Shown in pieces: positions 19,836 to 30,357 of a stretch of 64,000 bases of DNA. The notes under the pieces are model-generated. The model searched no databases and had not been told where the DNA came from. It saw only the letters and a list, made by a program, of their open reading frames with translations. The stretch spans positions 2,687,178 through 2,751,177 of the forward strand of contig BCJU01000001.1 in assembly GCA_001600355.1 (NCBI GenBank), read 5' to 3'. Both the position numbers and the translations under genes were made by a program. Each line of letters begins with the position of its first letter. Position 1 is the first letter of the stretch. This DNA is from Meira nashicola (lineage: Eukaryota > Basidiomycota > Exobasidiomycetes > Exobasidiales > Brachybasidiaceae).

Positions 19836-22800
19836 ATGGTTGCGATTCCCTCATTGGGTCAACAGCAAGATGGTACTCAACATGCAATCTCAACCACAGA
19901 CGCAGATAAATCTATGAATACAAATACGACATCAACTGAAAGGCAAAAGGAGATTCTGACAGATTCCGATCCAAAAAATAATTCAGAATCCGTCTCATCA
20001 AATTTACAGCATGACTCAAGAGTAGAAACCAAAACGCCTGACGATAAAGTTACACCTTCCGCTCTCTCGGCTCAATCTGAAGGAATGTCAGAACTCAAAA
20101 GCAATCTTTTACCATCTTCCGCCGACGTTCTAGGGTCGATTGATTCAGAAATCAGTTCAAAGTCATTGCAAGATATTTCCGCCCAACATTCACAGAATAC
20201 AGCAGAGATGAACAACTCTATCGATGCATCCGCACACATTTCTACCAATGGAGATCATGAAGAAACACAAGCATTCGATGGCGCAGAAGACGCCTTAAAT
20301 GGTGCAGATGATTATGTAGATGAAGATGGCGGCATTATTCGCTGCATATGCGAATGTGACGATGATGATGGATTCACCATTCAATGCGATGGATGTCTTG
20401 TATGGCAGCATTGTGCATGTTTCGGAATGTCGCAAGCTAGTGTTCCTGAAGTGTATAAGTGCGAACAATGCGATCCTAGACCGGTAGATGTGGCATTCGC
20501 AAAAGCTCATCAACAACGTCGCAAAGATGCAGAAATACGCAAGAATCTAGCACAACGCAATGTACGCAGAACTTCACAAAATCATTCTACTAGCCAAGAC
20601 AATGGAGATGAAAAAATGGAAGCATTACCTATGGATGGCGATCAAGCGCAAGGGGACATAAATAATAGAGCTAGCTATTCCAATAAGCCAGGAAGCATTT
20701 CTCGATCACGAAAACCGAGCCAACAGTTAGATCTCAGTAATGCAAAGTTCAATGTTGAAGAAACGTCTGCTGCTTCAACTCCGGGAAGTGCAAAGTCTGG
20801 AAGGAAACGTTTAAATCCAAAGACAGTAACAAGGCGAAACAATGAAAATGCAATGACGCCACGCTCGATCACAGCTTTGAGGGAAGCCGCTATGCCCGGC
20901 ATTCAGCTTCCTGGTGGACGAGGAGAAAGAATTGATACGACTGACGATGACAATCTGGATCGCATTGAAGCATGGCATGTCGAATATACACCAATAAAGG
21001 AGAACATGATAAGTGGACATAAGACGATAAACGTTCTCAACCAAGTCTTGACCAATTTCTCGACCGAAAGCCCTTTGCGAGCAATACCCGGCAATGGAAA
21101 CAAAGTATTAGCGCCTGTTGTTGGAAAGAAGACGAGAAATCTTGCTCGTCAGACAACAGAGGAGCCAGAAGAAGCAGAAAGTGAAGCTGTATCACGCGAG
21201 CAATCGCAAATGCTAGAGGTTGCAGCTTTATCTGCAATTGGCAATGAATGTGTACCGGTCGAAATCAATGTGCCCTCTCTATCCAGTTGTACCCAAAAAA
21301 CGTATGTTCGACAAATTTCAGAGATGGCATCGGCAAGCATTTTCAACGCACTGGTACAGATGAGCGTCCTGTCAAATGAGCCACAACGATCTACGTCCGC
21401 AAGTCGAATATTCAGTAAGCCAATCATGCATGGACTGTTTGCCGATGCAAGTATTCCTGCTGGCTGCTTCGTAATGGAATATCGTGGAGAGGTCTATAAT
21501 GCAGACAATTATCGAGATGATCCTATCAATCAGTACAGAATGATTGGAGCTACGAAGCCCTGTGCACACCTTTTTCCGCCTCCATTAAACGTTTGTATTG
21601 ACGGAAGACGTTATGGAAATACAGCAAGATTTGCTCGATTCAGCTGTCATCCTAACGCTGTTTTAAGACCAATCATTTTGCGCAGAAAGAATGGTAATGT
21701 CCATAATCTACACCCTACGTCTCCCCAGTCGGAGAATTCTGGCACAACGAAATCACCCGACCTTTCTCAAAATGGGGAGATTGAAATTGCTTTTGGAATT
21801 TTTGCGATTACTGATATTGCTAAAACTCATGAAATCACTCTAGGGTGGGAATGGGATGATCACCATATCGTACATCTTTTACCGCAATTGGCTCGCAATC
21901 CTATGCTAGGCGTACTGGATGTGCAGGATGCTGTCAGCTTATCCTCTACGAATCCAAAAAGCTGGGACAGAGAAACACGCAATGCTGCTATTTCTACATT
22001 GGTGGAGAAAGGAGATTTCCCATATGCGGACACTGATTTCAGCGCAAAGATGAATAGTATCATGACAGTTTTGTTGAGCAGTTGTCTTTGCGCGTGTATT
22101 GGAAGTGCATCTGCTCCGAGCAGCGGAGGTTCTGCAAGTTCAAACAATGTCAAACGTCAAGATTGCGCAATCGTCCAAATGCTACGCCTTTCACAAGGTA
22201 TGGCTTTGCTGAATGTTCATTTGCCCATTCATAAATCCAATCGGAAAAGCAGACCTCCAGATTTCGATCCTTTAGTCGGCAAACGTCGTTGGTGGAGACC
22301 TGATATAATGCCTTTGACACCTCCAAAAATCGAAAGGGAAGAAGAAGACAGAATGTTATCTCAAATTCCTGTACCGTATATTTTGGGTCCTGGAGGTAAA
22401 GTGGCAAGGATTCAAGAAAGCGACCTGGAACGTGCTCGACAAGCTCCTGAAAAAGTTGTTGAAGACGTTGAAGCCTTGAATGATTCTGAAGAAAGGATAC
22501 ATACCGGTCTCGAAGATGTCGAGATGGATGATGCTGCTTCAGATGCATCTTCAGCCACAGAAGCATTGGCTAGTGATGTCGAAGTTGAGGTTGATGACTC
22601 AATGCGAATAGATGGCGAGCACGTCATGATTGCTAGAGATGATCATGGAACATTTTTGGTGCATACCGCCCTACCACCAAAGAAGCGCATTTCTGGCACT
22701 CGAATTAAAGCTGTTTCGCCTGGAGTAGAGGAGAAAGGTGTCGAGTATCGCGGAAAGAAGAAACGTCGTCCAAGTCCAACTGAGACATCAAGATCATCTA

Positions 22801-25376
22801 AAAGACATCGAGTCAATCATCAACAGAAACGTTCACGAGCAGTGGAAGAAATCTACAGTGATGACGAAGAAGATGATGAGCAAGGTGAAGCGACCATGCG
22901 TCGCAGAAGCTCTACCTCAAAGCGAAAGAACAAGACAATCGACCCATCCTCTCCTCTCAGCACTGCACCATCTGACGATGATGAAGAAGACACAGACTCG
23001 GAAGCTGATGAGTATGACGCATCATTGACGACAAAGGATGATACGATTGCATTGCGACAAAAGGCTAGTAATAAGAGACTTAACAAGCGCAGAGAAGATT
23101 CGCAAGATGTGAGTGTGGAGGGTGGCTCGAAGCAATCAGACGGTAAACCTGTATCAAGAAAGAAATTGTCCTCTAAACCTTCTAAAGATCGTCTTGCAAA
23201 GAGACGAGAATTACTTGGCGACTTTTTAGATGACAGTGAATCATCCGAGGATGAGGCTACTGGGAAACGCACTTCGGATGAGATCACAAAGACCTCATTC
23301 AAAGCTGAATCGAGAAGAAAGTTGGCAATCGTAGATGACGAGACAGAAAATGTGTCTGGAGATGATACCAAAGCAGAAGTAGAACGCACAGGCTCAGTCA
23401 CACCAACGCCAACTATTGATCCATTCATTGGCGAACAAAGCGGCGCACAGGATAGTCCGACGTCGATGCATTTTGATTCGGCTGCTCAGCCAATCGCACC
23501 AACACCACTTCCGCCTGTCGAAGTGCCAAAAGCTAAACTTTCATTGGCAGATTATAAGAAACGACTTGCAGAGAGAAGGACTTCCAATCAATCAGGACAA
23601 GTGACTCCACTTATTACACCTACTTATGGCGTGAATGCTTCTCCCGAAAAGCCTTCTTTGCCAGGTACACCTTTGGATACCCCAACGCCTGGTTCAGCAA
23701 GTGCTTTGTATGGAGGTTTCAACTTTCCAATGCCACCCGCGCCTTTACCTGCTTCCAATACGGCTTCTACAAGTACCACGGCGAATGATTCGACAAATGT
23801 TTCTTCTTCCATTACTGTCAAGCAAGAACAAGGAAGTACGGTCAGTCGTCCCGCCCCAATCCGATCCACTTCTCCACCAAAGCTTGGTCTGAATACCTCT
23901 TCGAGAGATAGCATTGCAAGTTATCCTCTCACGCCATTTTCAGCAAGATTTCCCCCTCCCACACAAGACACAAAGACGACAGCTTCATCAGTTTCAACGT
24001 CTTTTCCGCAGCCTCGACAAGCACAAACTTCATTTACAGATCTTGCTCCCATTCCTGCGCCTCGACGTTCAGTTTCACATGGATCAATAGATTCAAATTC
24101 ATCTTTCTCGAAAGACGATGGTCATTCTTCCCTCAATGCAACAACTTCGCGTCATGTTTCAGGTCCGATTGTGTCCAGTCCCGTTGCTAGTCGAGCGTCT
24201 ATTCCTCCGCCATCTCCAAGAGGAAGTTTCGGAAGCTCGTCCAATGCAGAAGGACAACAACAACAACCACCTTCTTCAATTGACTCTACCTTCAACCCTC
24301 CACGTGGTCCAAAAGCTCTCATCAATTCTGCTCCTGTACCAGCACCGATTGCTTCTACATTGGCAAGTACGACAACTTCATCTAACGCCGAGGCGGCAAG
24401 ACGCGAAAGTGGAGCTTCATCAGGAACAACAATGGATGAAAGTACTGTCACACGACAAGAATCACCTTCAAGATCAGCCTCTTCTGCTACTGCACCACAT
24501 TCAAGTATCGAAACTCGATTGCCTACAAGCACTGCACCTTCTGACTCTGGCCAAGTTATAGTAGCGAAGGAAGCATCTCTACCACCACCTTCACCAGGTT
24601 CGGTGAAAACAGAAACAAGCGCTGGAGCAATCCCTGCTTCAACGTCTAATACAAGTCTCAACGACTTTGCCAATGTACCCAAAGGCCCCGCAAGGATGCG
24701 TGAAAGAGATTCTGGACGTGAACGAGAATGGGATCGAAGTGCTGAACGTAGCGTAGAAAGAACTTCAACAGAACGTTTTGCCGAACGAGGAGCAGCAGAA
24801 AGAGGAGATCGGGATCGCGATTGGGATCGTATGGATCGCATGGAGAGAATCGATCGTATGGAACGAATTGAACGTATGGAAAGGATGGAACGAATGGATC
24901 GCATGGAACGTATGGATAGGGAACGTGATCGTGAACGAGATCGCGATTTGTTTGCATCATCTTCTATGGGTCCTCCGCCACATGTTCGCGCTGCAGATTA
25001 TCGAGACAGTCGACCATCATCCAGAAGTGGAGAATGGGAACGAGATATTCGTGATCGTGAACGAGATTATGGAGCCGAACGTGATTATATGGGCGAATAT
25101 GGAAGTAATTATGATCGCGAAAGAAGTCGTCGAATTGAGGAAGACAGATATGATCGTTCGCGTGCTTATGCTGGACGAGCGCCATTATCACCTTATGATC
25201 GTCCTTCACCGTATGATAATGTCGCTCCTTCAAGTTCACATCCACTTTCGTCCGGTCCACGTCCAGGTCCACCGTATGTTTCAAGTTCTAGAGGAAGTTA
25301 TGGCGGCCGTGGAGGAGTTCCTTGGGCAGGCAGAGCACGTACGCGTGGTCGTGGAAGCCGAGGAGCGTGGCGTTAA
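19836..25376 (+). CDS. SET3: PHD and SET domain protein, SET3/MLL5-like
   Basis: 1846 residues, single exon. A C4HC3 PHD finger lies at residues 168-214 (CIC, CDGC, WQHC, CEQC). A SET domain lies at about 518-675, and a very long disordered tail follows. Domain order and length match the Set3/UpSET/MLL5 group, the scaffold of the Set3 histone deacetylase complex, whose PHD finger reads H3K4 methylation. The SET core looks inactive: the canonical NHSCxPN region reads RFSCHPN, and the terminal tyrosine motif reads ITLGWEWDD, so the usual catalytic Asn-His pair and Tyr are missing, as is known for this group. Residues about 1620-1715 hold Arg/Glu-rich repeats of the RMERMDRMER kind, and the C-terminus is RG-rich (GRGGVPWAGRARTRGRGSRG). 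Nuclear location is expected. Confidence 0.9.
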   Translation: MVAIPSLGQQQDGTQHAISTTDADKSMNTNTTSTERQKEILTDSDPKNNSESVSSNLQHDSRVETKTPDDKVTPSALSAQSEGMSELKSNLLPSSADVLGSIDSEISSKSLQDISAQHSQNTAEMNNSIDASAHISTNGDHEETQAFDGAEDALNGADDYVDEDGGIIRCICECDDDDGFTIQCDGCLVWQHCACFGMSQASVPEVYKCEQCDPRPVDVAFAKAHQQRRKDAEIRKNLAQRNVRRTSQNHSTSQDNGDEKMEALPMDGDQAQGDINNRASYSNKPGSISRSRKPSQQLDLSNAKFNVEETSAASTPGSAKSGRKRLNPKTVTRRNNENAMTPRSITALREAAMPGIQLPGGRGERIDTTDDDNLDRIEAWHVEYTPIKENMISGHKTINVLNQVLTNFSTESPLRAIPGNGNKVLAPVVGKKTRNLARQTTEEPEEAESEAVSREQSQMLEVAALSAIGNECVPVEINVPSLSSCTQKTYVRQISEMASASIFNALVQMSVLSNEPQRSTSASRIFSKPIMHGLFADASIPAGCFVMEYRGEVYNADNYRDDPINQYRMIGATKPCAHLFPPPLNVCIDGRRYGNTARFARFSCHPNAVLRPIILRRKNGNVHNLHPTSPQSENSGTTKSPDLSQNGEIEIAFGIFAITDIAKTHEITLGWEWDDHHIVHLLPQLARNPMLGVLDVQDAVSLSSTNPKSWDRETRNAAISTLVEKGDFPYADTDFSAKMNSIMTVLLSSCLCACIGSASAPSSGGSASSNNVKRQDCAIVQMLRLSQGMALLNVHLPIHKSNRKSRPPDFDPLVGKRRWWRPDIMPLTPPKIEREEEDRMLSQIPVPYILGPGGKVARIQESDLERARQAPEKVVEDVEALNDSEERIHTGLEDVEMDDAASDASSATEALASDVEVEVDDSMRIDGEHVMIARDDHGTFLVHTALPPKKRISGTRIKAVSPGVEEKGVEYRGKKKRRPSPTETSRSSKRHRVNHQQKRSRAVEEIYSDDEEDDEQGEATMRRRSSTSKRKNKTIDPSSPLSTAPSDDDEEDTDSEADEYDASLTTKDDTIALRQKASNKRLNKRREDSQDVSVEGGSKQSDGKPVSRKKLSSKPSKDRLAKRRELLGDFLDDSESSEDEATGKRTSDEITKTSFKAESRRKLAIVDDETENVSGDDTKAEVERTGSVTPTPTIDPFIGEQSGAQDSPTSMHFDSAAQPIAPTPLPPVEVPKAKLSLADYKKRLAERRTSNQSGQVTPLITPTYGVNASPEKPSLPGTPLDTPTPGSASALYGGFNFPMPPAPLPASNTASTSTTANDSTNVSSSITVKQEQGSTVSRPAPIRSTSPPKLGLNTSSRDSIASYPLTPFSARFPPPTQDTKTTASSVSTSFPQPRQAQTSFTDLAPIPAPRRSVSHGSIDSNSSFSKDDGHSSLNATTSRHVSGPIVSSPVASRASIPPPSPRGSFGSSSNAEGQQQQPPSSIDSTFNPPRGPKALINSAPVPAPIASTLASTTTSSNAEAARRESGASSGTTMDESTVTRQESPSRSASSATAPHSSIETRLPTSTAPSDSGQVIVAKEASLPPPSPGSVKTETSAGAIPASTSNTSLNDFANVPKGPARMRERDSGREREWDRSAERSVERTSTERFAERGAAERGDRDRDWDRMDRMERIDRMERIERMERMERMDRMERMDRERDRERDRDLFASSSMGPPPHVRAADYRDSRPSSRSGEWERDIRDRERDYGAERDYMGEYGSNYDRERSRRIEEDRYDRSRAYAGRAPLSPYDRPSPYDNVAPSSSHPLSSGPRPGPPYVSSSRGSYGGRGGVPWAGRARTRGRGSRGAWR
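24815..24945 (+). repeat. In-frame coding repeat (RMER/DRMER)
   Basis: Near-repeats of CGTATGGAACG and CGCATGGATCG type encode alternating Arg-Met-Glu/Asp-Arg units inside the SET3-like protein, ending in RERDRERDRD. The DNA repeat probably expands and contracts by slippage. The encoded segment is predicted to form a long charged helix. Confidence 0.75.
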
Positions 25377-26630
25377 AAGTGTTATCATTTCACGATTGCC
25401 CTCATCAAGTTCTTTTGGAGAAGGTGGTAATGGCTTCTATGTACTATTAATTTGCATAACTCTCTTTTGGATAAAAACGTGCCCTTTTTGGATTTGTATG
25501 AAATTAACTTTACTGTACTTTATCTTTGCTCAAAAAACAAATGTTCAAATTCATCTTGATGGATGAAAAATGGTATACCATTTATGGATTCAATTAAAGT
25601 CTGACTCAGGTTGTTGAGGTTATTCAAATACGAAATCACGTCTTGAAGTATTGCTCGGTCAATAAAATGGCCAGAGATGGGACTTAAATCTCTTTGCAAT
25701 TTTTCATGCTGTAGTAATTGAATTCATACATAGATGTCTCAACTTGCTTTCAGGCTTTCTGTTCCTGCAGCAAGTGATCTCCATTGATAGATGTAGATTG
25801 ATTTTTCTTATCTCTGAGAAATGATGTGCGGGAAGTGGCTGTTAGTACATTTTTTGCTTATCTATAGGGCACTTCACCACTTTTAACGCGTTGCCGAAAA
25901 GTGCGGGAGCCTTTCTCTGGTTACAGCCTATACATGTAATTCGCACTATTAAGGTCTTGGCATGTCAATGTCGATCCGCCTAACCAGACTTCCTTAACAT
26001 CCATCCATCGATCATTTAAGCTGACGATTATCGACTTTTATGAGTACACGTTTTACCACAAGATCCTCTGTGTCACACATTAATCGCTTTAAAAGACAGC
26101 TTTCATTTTAAATAGATCATATATTTTGTACACGTCGGACGCCCTCTACATCATGTGAAAATCATTGCTCGTATTTGGTATTTGCTAGAAACTATTGAGA
26201 AAATTGAAAGCTTGGTTAAGGTACGAGGTAAGTCGCCTGGTATTACTGTAATTTAGGGTAAAAGGTACGTACATACACTCTTTGAACTCTCCGGCTGCTG
26301 ACGTTCGTGGGCGATTTATCTGCTAAGAGGTTTTAGTTGACGTGATTTTTCAACTCGAGCACATGACCAGTATCGTTAATTTCATTTACACTTTTGAAAT
26401 TCTTTATCTCGTAAACTGCACTCCATTTTTTTTATTTTCTAATGCGTGCATAAATCTGTCTGTCTTATCTCCCAGAGGCCCCAAGAAATTCTCTTGCTTC
26501 TTAAATACGAAAAGCTCACTTCAGCTTTGAAGCTTGTTTGTCACCATCATCTACGTGTCTAAGATTGACTCGTTCATCTAAGGTTACGCACACATACACA
26601 CACAGCATACATCAATCCAGATCAAAAATA
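25377..26630. other. Intergenic: SET3 3' flank and DUF3602 gene promoter
   Basis: 1.25 kb without a supportable gene. The frames are short and not protein-like. The right end holds CA-rich leader sequence (26589-26605) just before the DUF3602 start. A leader intron is possible but was not identified. Confidence 0.5.
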
Positions 26631-27230
26631 ATGGTCCACGAAGAGCGTGGCAGAGAAAATTTCGCATCCACCGGTCGTGGTGGAGCAGGTAATGCAGTTC
26701 GATCTCCTTCTCGCGGTCGTCCAGCAGAAGAGCCAGCAGAAGCTCAAGCTGCTGCTGCATTCCATGCTAATCAACAACACGTTCGTGCCGGACGTGGAGG
26801 AGCAGGTAACGTTCGTTCACCTTCCAGAGATCCTACCGATCGTGTAAAATACGCAGAAATGGAAAAGAAAGAACATCAATTACAAGCAGATGCTGTCAAA
26901 CGTGATGCAACTGCAGTTCATTCTTCCGGTCGTGGAGGTGCAGGTAATATGAAACATCGCGAAGAATCTCCAAGAGGTCGTGGTGAGAATGCAGTTAGCA
27001 ATGCAATTCGTTCTCTGTCCAGATCTCGTTCTCGTGAACCAAGAAGTTCAAGTGGCACTCGTGGCGTAATCGCTTCTGAAACTGGTAATGAAAAATTGCA
27101 AAGTGTTGATGAATCAGGCACTATTAATGGATCAACACATCATGAGAAACACGGATTTGTCAACAAGATCGCCAGTCACATTCCAGGCATAGGAGGTCAT
27201 TCTCATTCTCACACCAATGGAGATGCTTAA
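26631..27230 (+). CDS. DUF3602 protein with three GRGGAGN motifs, Par32-like
   Basis: 199 residues from the ATG at 26631, which has A at -3. The frame extends upstream only through non-ATG codons, and the part before 26631 looks like leader. GRGGAGN occurs exactly three times, at residues 15-21, 54-60 and 100-106, each preceded by a small or polar residue. Serine-rich RSPSR stretches follow the first two copies. This motif defines DUF3602. The known member, yeast Par32, is phosphorylated after rapamycin treatment and inhibits the ammonium transporters Mep1 and Mep3 downstream of TORC1. A similar nitrogen-signalling role here is inference. The C-terminus is His-rich (HSHSHTN). No membrane segment is present. 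Confidence 0.85.
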   Translation: MVHEERGRENFASTGRGGAGNAVRSPSRGRPAEEPAEAQAAAAFHANQQHVRAGRGGAGNVRSPSRDPTDRVKYAEMEKKEHQLQADAVKRDATAVHSSGRGGAGNMKHREESPRGRGENAVSNAIRSLSRSRSREPRSSSGTRGVIASETGNEKLQSVDESGTINGSTHHEKHGFVNKIASHIPGIGGHSHSHTNGDA

Positions 27231-27861
27231 GAATGAGCGACTCAAAAAGTCAAAATGAAGCGAAAAGAGATGAAATACGATACCCACCTGTATGCAACAC
27301 ATCCATTGCGCTTCTATTTGACAATAATTTTCTTTTTCCCAAAGTCTCTCGTGGCCAAATTCACCGCTCTGTCGATCAAATTTTCCGTATTTGAATTTCG
27401 GAAGAAGATTTTTGTAGATGTTATGTACTCACTGTCGATAAAATATGAAGATTGATATCCAATATGTTTAGCAGATAAAGAGTGAATGTCAGAGAAGGAC
27501 AACAAGTATTCAATGACAGATGTAAGGGAAAATGTCAGTTGCAACAACATCTGTCCAACAAACACAGTAGAACATCCTCTGCCTCATACAAGACTCATCA
27601 AACTTGAGATGTAAAGAAGCTATGTATTGAAAGGAGTTTTTTGGCCGAATATAATCTTTCAACAAGCATAGTTGCAAAAGATATCTTAATGATTTAAATG
27701 ATAATGACAAATGATGTGCAAAGGAATGGCAAAGGGTGGTCTTTCCTGATAGTCAATACATAGGATCAGATGAATATATGAATGTGAGTGCTTGCTGTTG
27801 CTTTGCGTTTTGTCGTCAATGATGGAAAAACAAAAGAATGATCTAGAAAAATCGCTGTACA
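27231..27861. other. Convergent intergenic region
   Basis: About 630 bp between the 3' ends of the DUF3602 and CRY-DASH genes. It holds the two 3' UTRs; no gene is seen. Confidence 0.5.
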
Positions 27862-30357
27862 TCACGATCTGCTATTGCCATTATTACTTCCTACTCCGTT
27901 TGAGTCATAATTTCCATTGCCTCCACGTCTCCAGGATGATTCTCTATCTGCAGCACTCAATTGCGGTGGTCCATTGTTTGGTATCGAAGGAGCAACTCCG
28001 CCCAAAACACCACCTACGAATCCACGACCGGATCCTCGACTATTGTTAGTTGGTGTTGCGTAGCCGGAATTGGAGCCAGGAGATCCGCTTCGTTGTGGAG
28101 CATTTGGGGCACCAGGACCAATCGATCCACGGATTGCACGCAAAGGTGGAATGACATTTCGTTCACGGTCATTACCACCTGGCATCCCGTAATTTGCTGT
28201 GGGACCATAAGTACTTGCGCTTGCGCTCACGTAATCCATAGCACCATAGTACTGTGCGTGTCCACCATATCCATAAGGCCCTTGTGGAGGAGCAATAGGT
28301 GGTAAAAAGTTGGGTGCCATAGTTGTGGAAGGAGGAAGTGGAGAGCCATAGCTACCACCCATCTGCCTGATGTCATTGAACCATTGGGGTGCATTACGAA
28401 CTTGAGTTGGTTTTTTATACCTTTTCACTTTGCCGTCTTTGACTTTTTCTTGTGGATTACCATACATCTTGCTTCCTACACCTTCTTTACGGTCGTAATG
28501 CTTTCTCCATGACTCGCTCTCAATGATCGGTTCCAAAGGATAGGCGTCCATTGTAACATCCATAACTGTTGTCTTGAGTCCATAACGCCGTCTCTCGTCC
28601 GCATCCATCAGCCAAGGGGTATGTAGAATATCTACTGGTAGACTCCTAAGAGCAGGGATCCACATCTTGACGTACTCACCATGACTATCGTAGTCTTTTG
28701 CTTGTTTGATACAATTGAATTGTCTACTTGCACGTGGATCGTTTCCTACACCTGCGACATATTGCCAATTGCCGTAATTACTCGTAGGGTCATAATCAAT
28801 CAAATGAGATTGGAAGAATTCTGCTCCAATTCTCCAATCGTAACCTAAATCTTTCGACAAGAAGCTGGCAACGTTTTGTCTTCCTCTGTTACTCATGAAA
28901 CCGGATTCACGTAATTCTAGAATGTTTGCATCAATAAAAGGTATTCCCGTTCGGCCTTCTAGCAATCTTGTGATATGATGATCTGCGCCACCTTTGACTG
29001 GATCCCACATCTTCCACCATCCTGGTTCCATCTTCTTTTCTGCTTGTCTTGGGTCTGTAGCTTTTTCGAATCCTCCTAAATCGAACAGAAGGTCGCCAAA
29101 CTTTTCAGCGACGAAGAAGAAGTAATCACGCCAAAGTAACTCAAATCTGACCCAGTACGTGTTTTGATCTTCACCAAATTTGCGTTCGTGTGCGTTCAAT
29201 GCCTCCCAGATGACGCGAGGACTAATACTTCCGTACGCCAAAAAGGGAGACATCTTTGTACTGTACGCATGGCCGATGAGGTTGTTCCTTGTTTGCTTAT
29301 ACCGAGCTACCGGTGGCGGATCCGCTTTACCCCATCTAGATGAGTCAGCAGACTTGCCACGGACAAAATACCACTCCAAACGTTCTAAAGCCGATGATTC
29401 TCCTCCCCGAAGCGGGAATGCCGACCCTAAATGGCGTTGTTGCAGTAGTGCAGATCCTTCGAGTGAGTATGGCAAAGAGGTATCGTTCAAAGGTCGAAGC
29501 AAACCTCGCAGAATATCGTGGAAGGAAATTTGACCTTCTGTCTTTTCTTGACTTTCAGGTGCGCGAGATGATAGACCATCTACGTCAACTTCATACGAAA
29601 CATCTAGAGCATAATCCGGTATCGAAGGAATTCGAGGTGGAAAAGCTTTAAATGTTGAAGGAGCTACCAATGAGGGACGAACCATGCGCGGTCCTAAAGT
29701 CTCGACACGCTTTCTAAAAGGAGTAAAGACGTCTGGCGTCTCTGAAATCTCAAAGGGAAGATCGGAAGGATGAATGAGTGTTTTTCCGTGAACGAAGCGT
29801 AAAGGAGTATTTGTTTGCTTTAATCGAGCTTCGATTTCTCCTTCGACCTGAATCTCTTGGAAAGTCATCTCTTTTTGCATCCAAACACCCTCCACCTCGT
29901 CACCTTGTTCTTTGAAGCCCTTGACCAAATTTTCCACTACATCTTCCGGTCGACCGAAGCGAATCAGGAGATCAGAACCAGCTTCACGCAATCTGAGACG
30001 AAGGTCATAAACAGATTCAGAGATAAATCGAGCACGAAAACCACCCGTCTTCCAAAATCCGTATACTTGAGTGCGTGCTTCAGGGCCTTTTCTTTGATAA
30101 TCAGGAAGCCCGCTTAGTTCGATTTCCCTTTCATCGAACACATAAACGGGCATAAGATAATCAGCTGTAGAGGACAATTTATCTTCATCGAGAGCTTTTT
30201 CTGAATTGTAATTTTCTGCCGAATTTGTCGAATCGTTATGTGAGGCAATGTGTGCATAGTGGAAGAGAGGATTATCGTGGATACGCAAATCCAACCGTAA
30301 TAAACAGATCAAAACTTTGCGCTTTTCATTGCCCTTAGGCAACTCATCTGCTTTCAT
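27862..30357 (-). CDS. cry-DASH: Cryptochrome DASH
   Basis: 831 residues. The N-terminal photolyase antenna domain starts near residue 13 (KVLICLLRLDLRIHDNPL). The FAD-binding domain includes RTGIPFIDANILELRESGFMS and NRGRQNVASFL at about 464-500, then the DASH-type DYDPTSNYGNWQYVAGVGNDPR. This places it in the CRY-DASH branch of blue-light flavoproteins, which repair pyrimidine dimers in single-stranded DNA and in some fungi act in light signalling. After about residue 640 comes a tail of about 190 residues that is Gly/Asn/Pro/Ser-rich with some RG motifs, a feature of several fungal members. No clear mitochondrial targeting peptide is visible. It is divergent from MTQ2 across a 1.5 kb gap. 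Confidence 0.93.
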   Translation of the reverse strand: MKADELPKGNEKRKVLICLLRLDLRIHDNPLFHYAHIASHNDSTNSAENYNSEKALDEDKLSSTADYLMPVYVFDEREIELSGLPDYQRKGPEARTQVYGFWKTGGFRARFISESVYDLRLRLREAGSDLLIRFGRPEDVVENLVKGFKEQGDEVEGVWMQKEMTFQEIQVEGEIEARLKQTNTPLRFVHGKTLIHPSDLPFEISETPDVFTPFRKRVETLGPRMVRPSLVAPSTFKAFPPRIPSIPDYALDVSYEVDVDGLSSRAPESQEKTEGQISFHDILRGLLRPLNDTSLPYSLEGSALLQQRHLGSAFPLRGGESSALERLEWYFVRGKSADSSRWGKADPPPVARYKQTRNNLIGHAYSTKMSPFLAYGSISPRVIWEALNAHERKFGEDQNTYWVRFELLWRDYFFFVAEKFGDLLFDLGGFEKATDPRQAEKKMEPGWWKMWDPVKGGADHHITRLLEGRTGIPFIDANILELRESGFMSNRGRQNVASFLSKDLGYDWRIGAEFFQSHLIDYDPTSNYGNWQYVAGVGNDPRASRQFNCIKQAKDYDSHGEYVKMWIPALRSLPVDILHTPWLMDADERRRYGLKTTVMDVTMDAYPLEPIIESESWRKHYDRKEGVGSKMYGNPQEKVKDGKVKRYKKPTQVRNAPQWFNDIRQMGGSYGSPLPPSTTMAPNFLPPIAPPQGPYGYGGHAQYYGAMDYVSASASTYGPTANYGMPGGNDRERNVIPPLRAIRGSIGPGAPNAPQRSGSPGSNSGYATPTNNSRGSGRGFVGGVLGGVAPSIPNNGPPQLSAADRESSWRRGGNGNYDSNGVGSNNGNSRS

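Noticed and set aside
22853..23428. 191-codon minus-strand frame inside the SET3-like gene
   Set aside because: Ser-rich shadow of an acidic coding region on the other strand.
24152..24904. 250-codon open frame antisense to the SET3-like gene
   Set aside because: It is the mirror of the repetitive Arg/Glu-coding segment; its Arg-Ser-Ile repeats simply reflect the sense-strand repeat.
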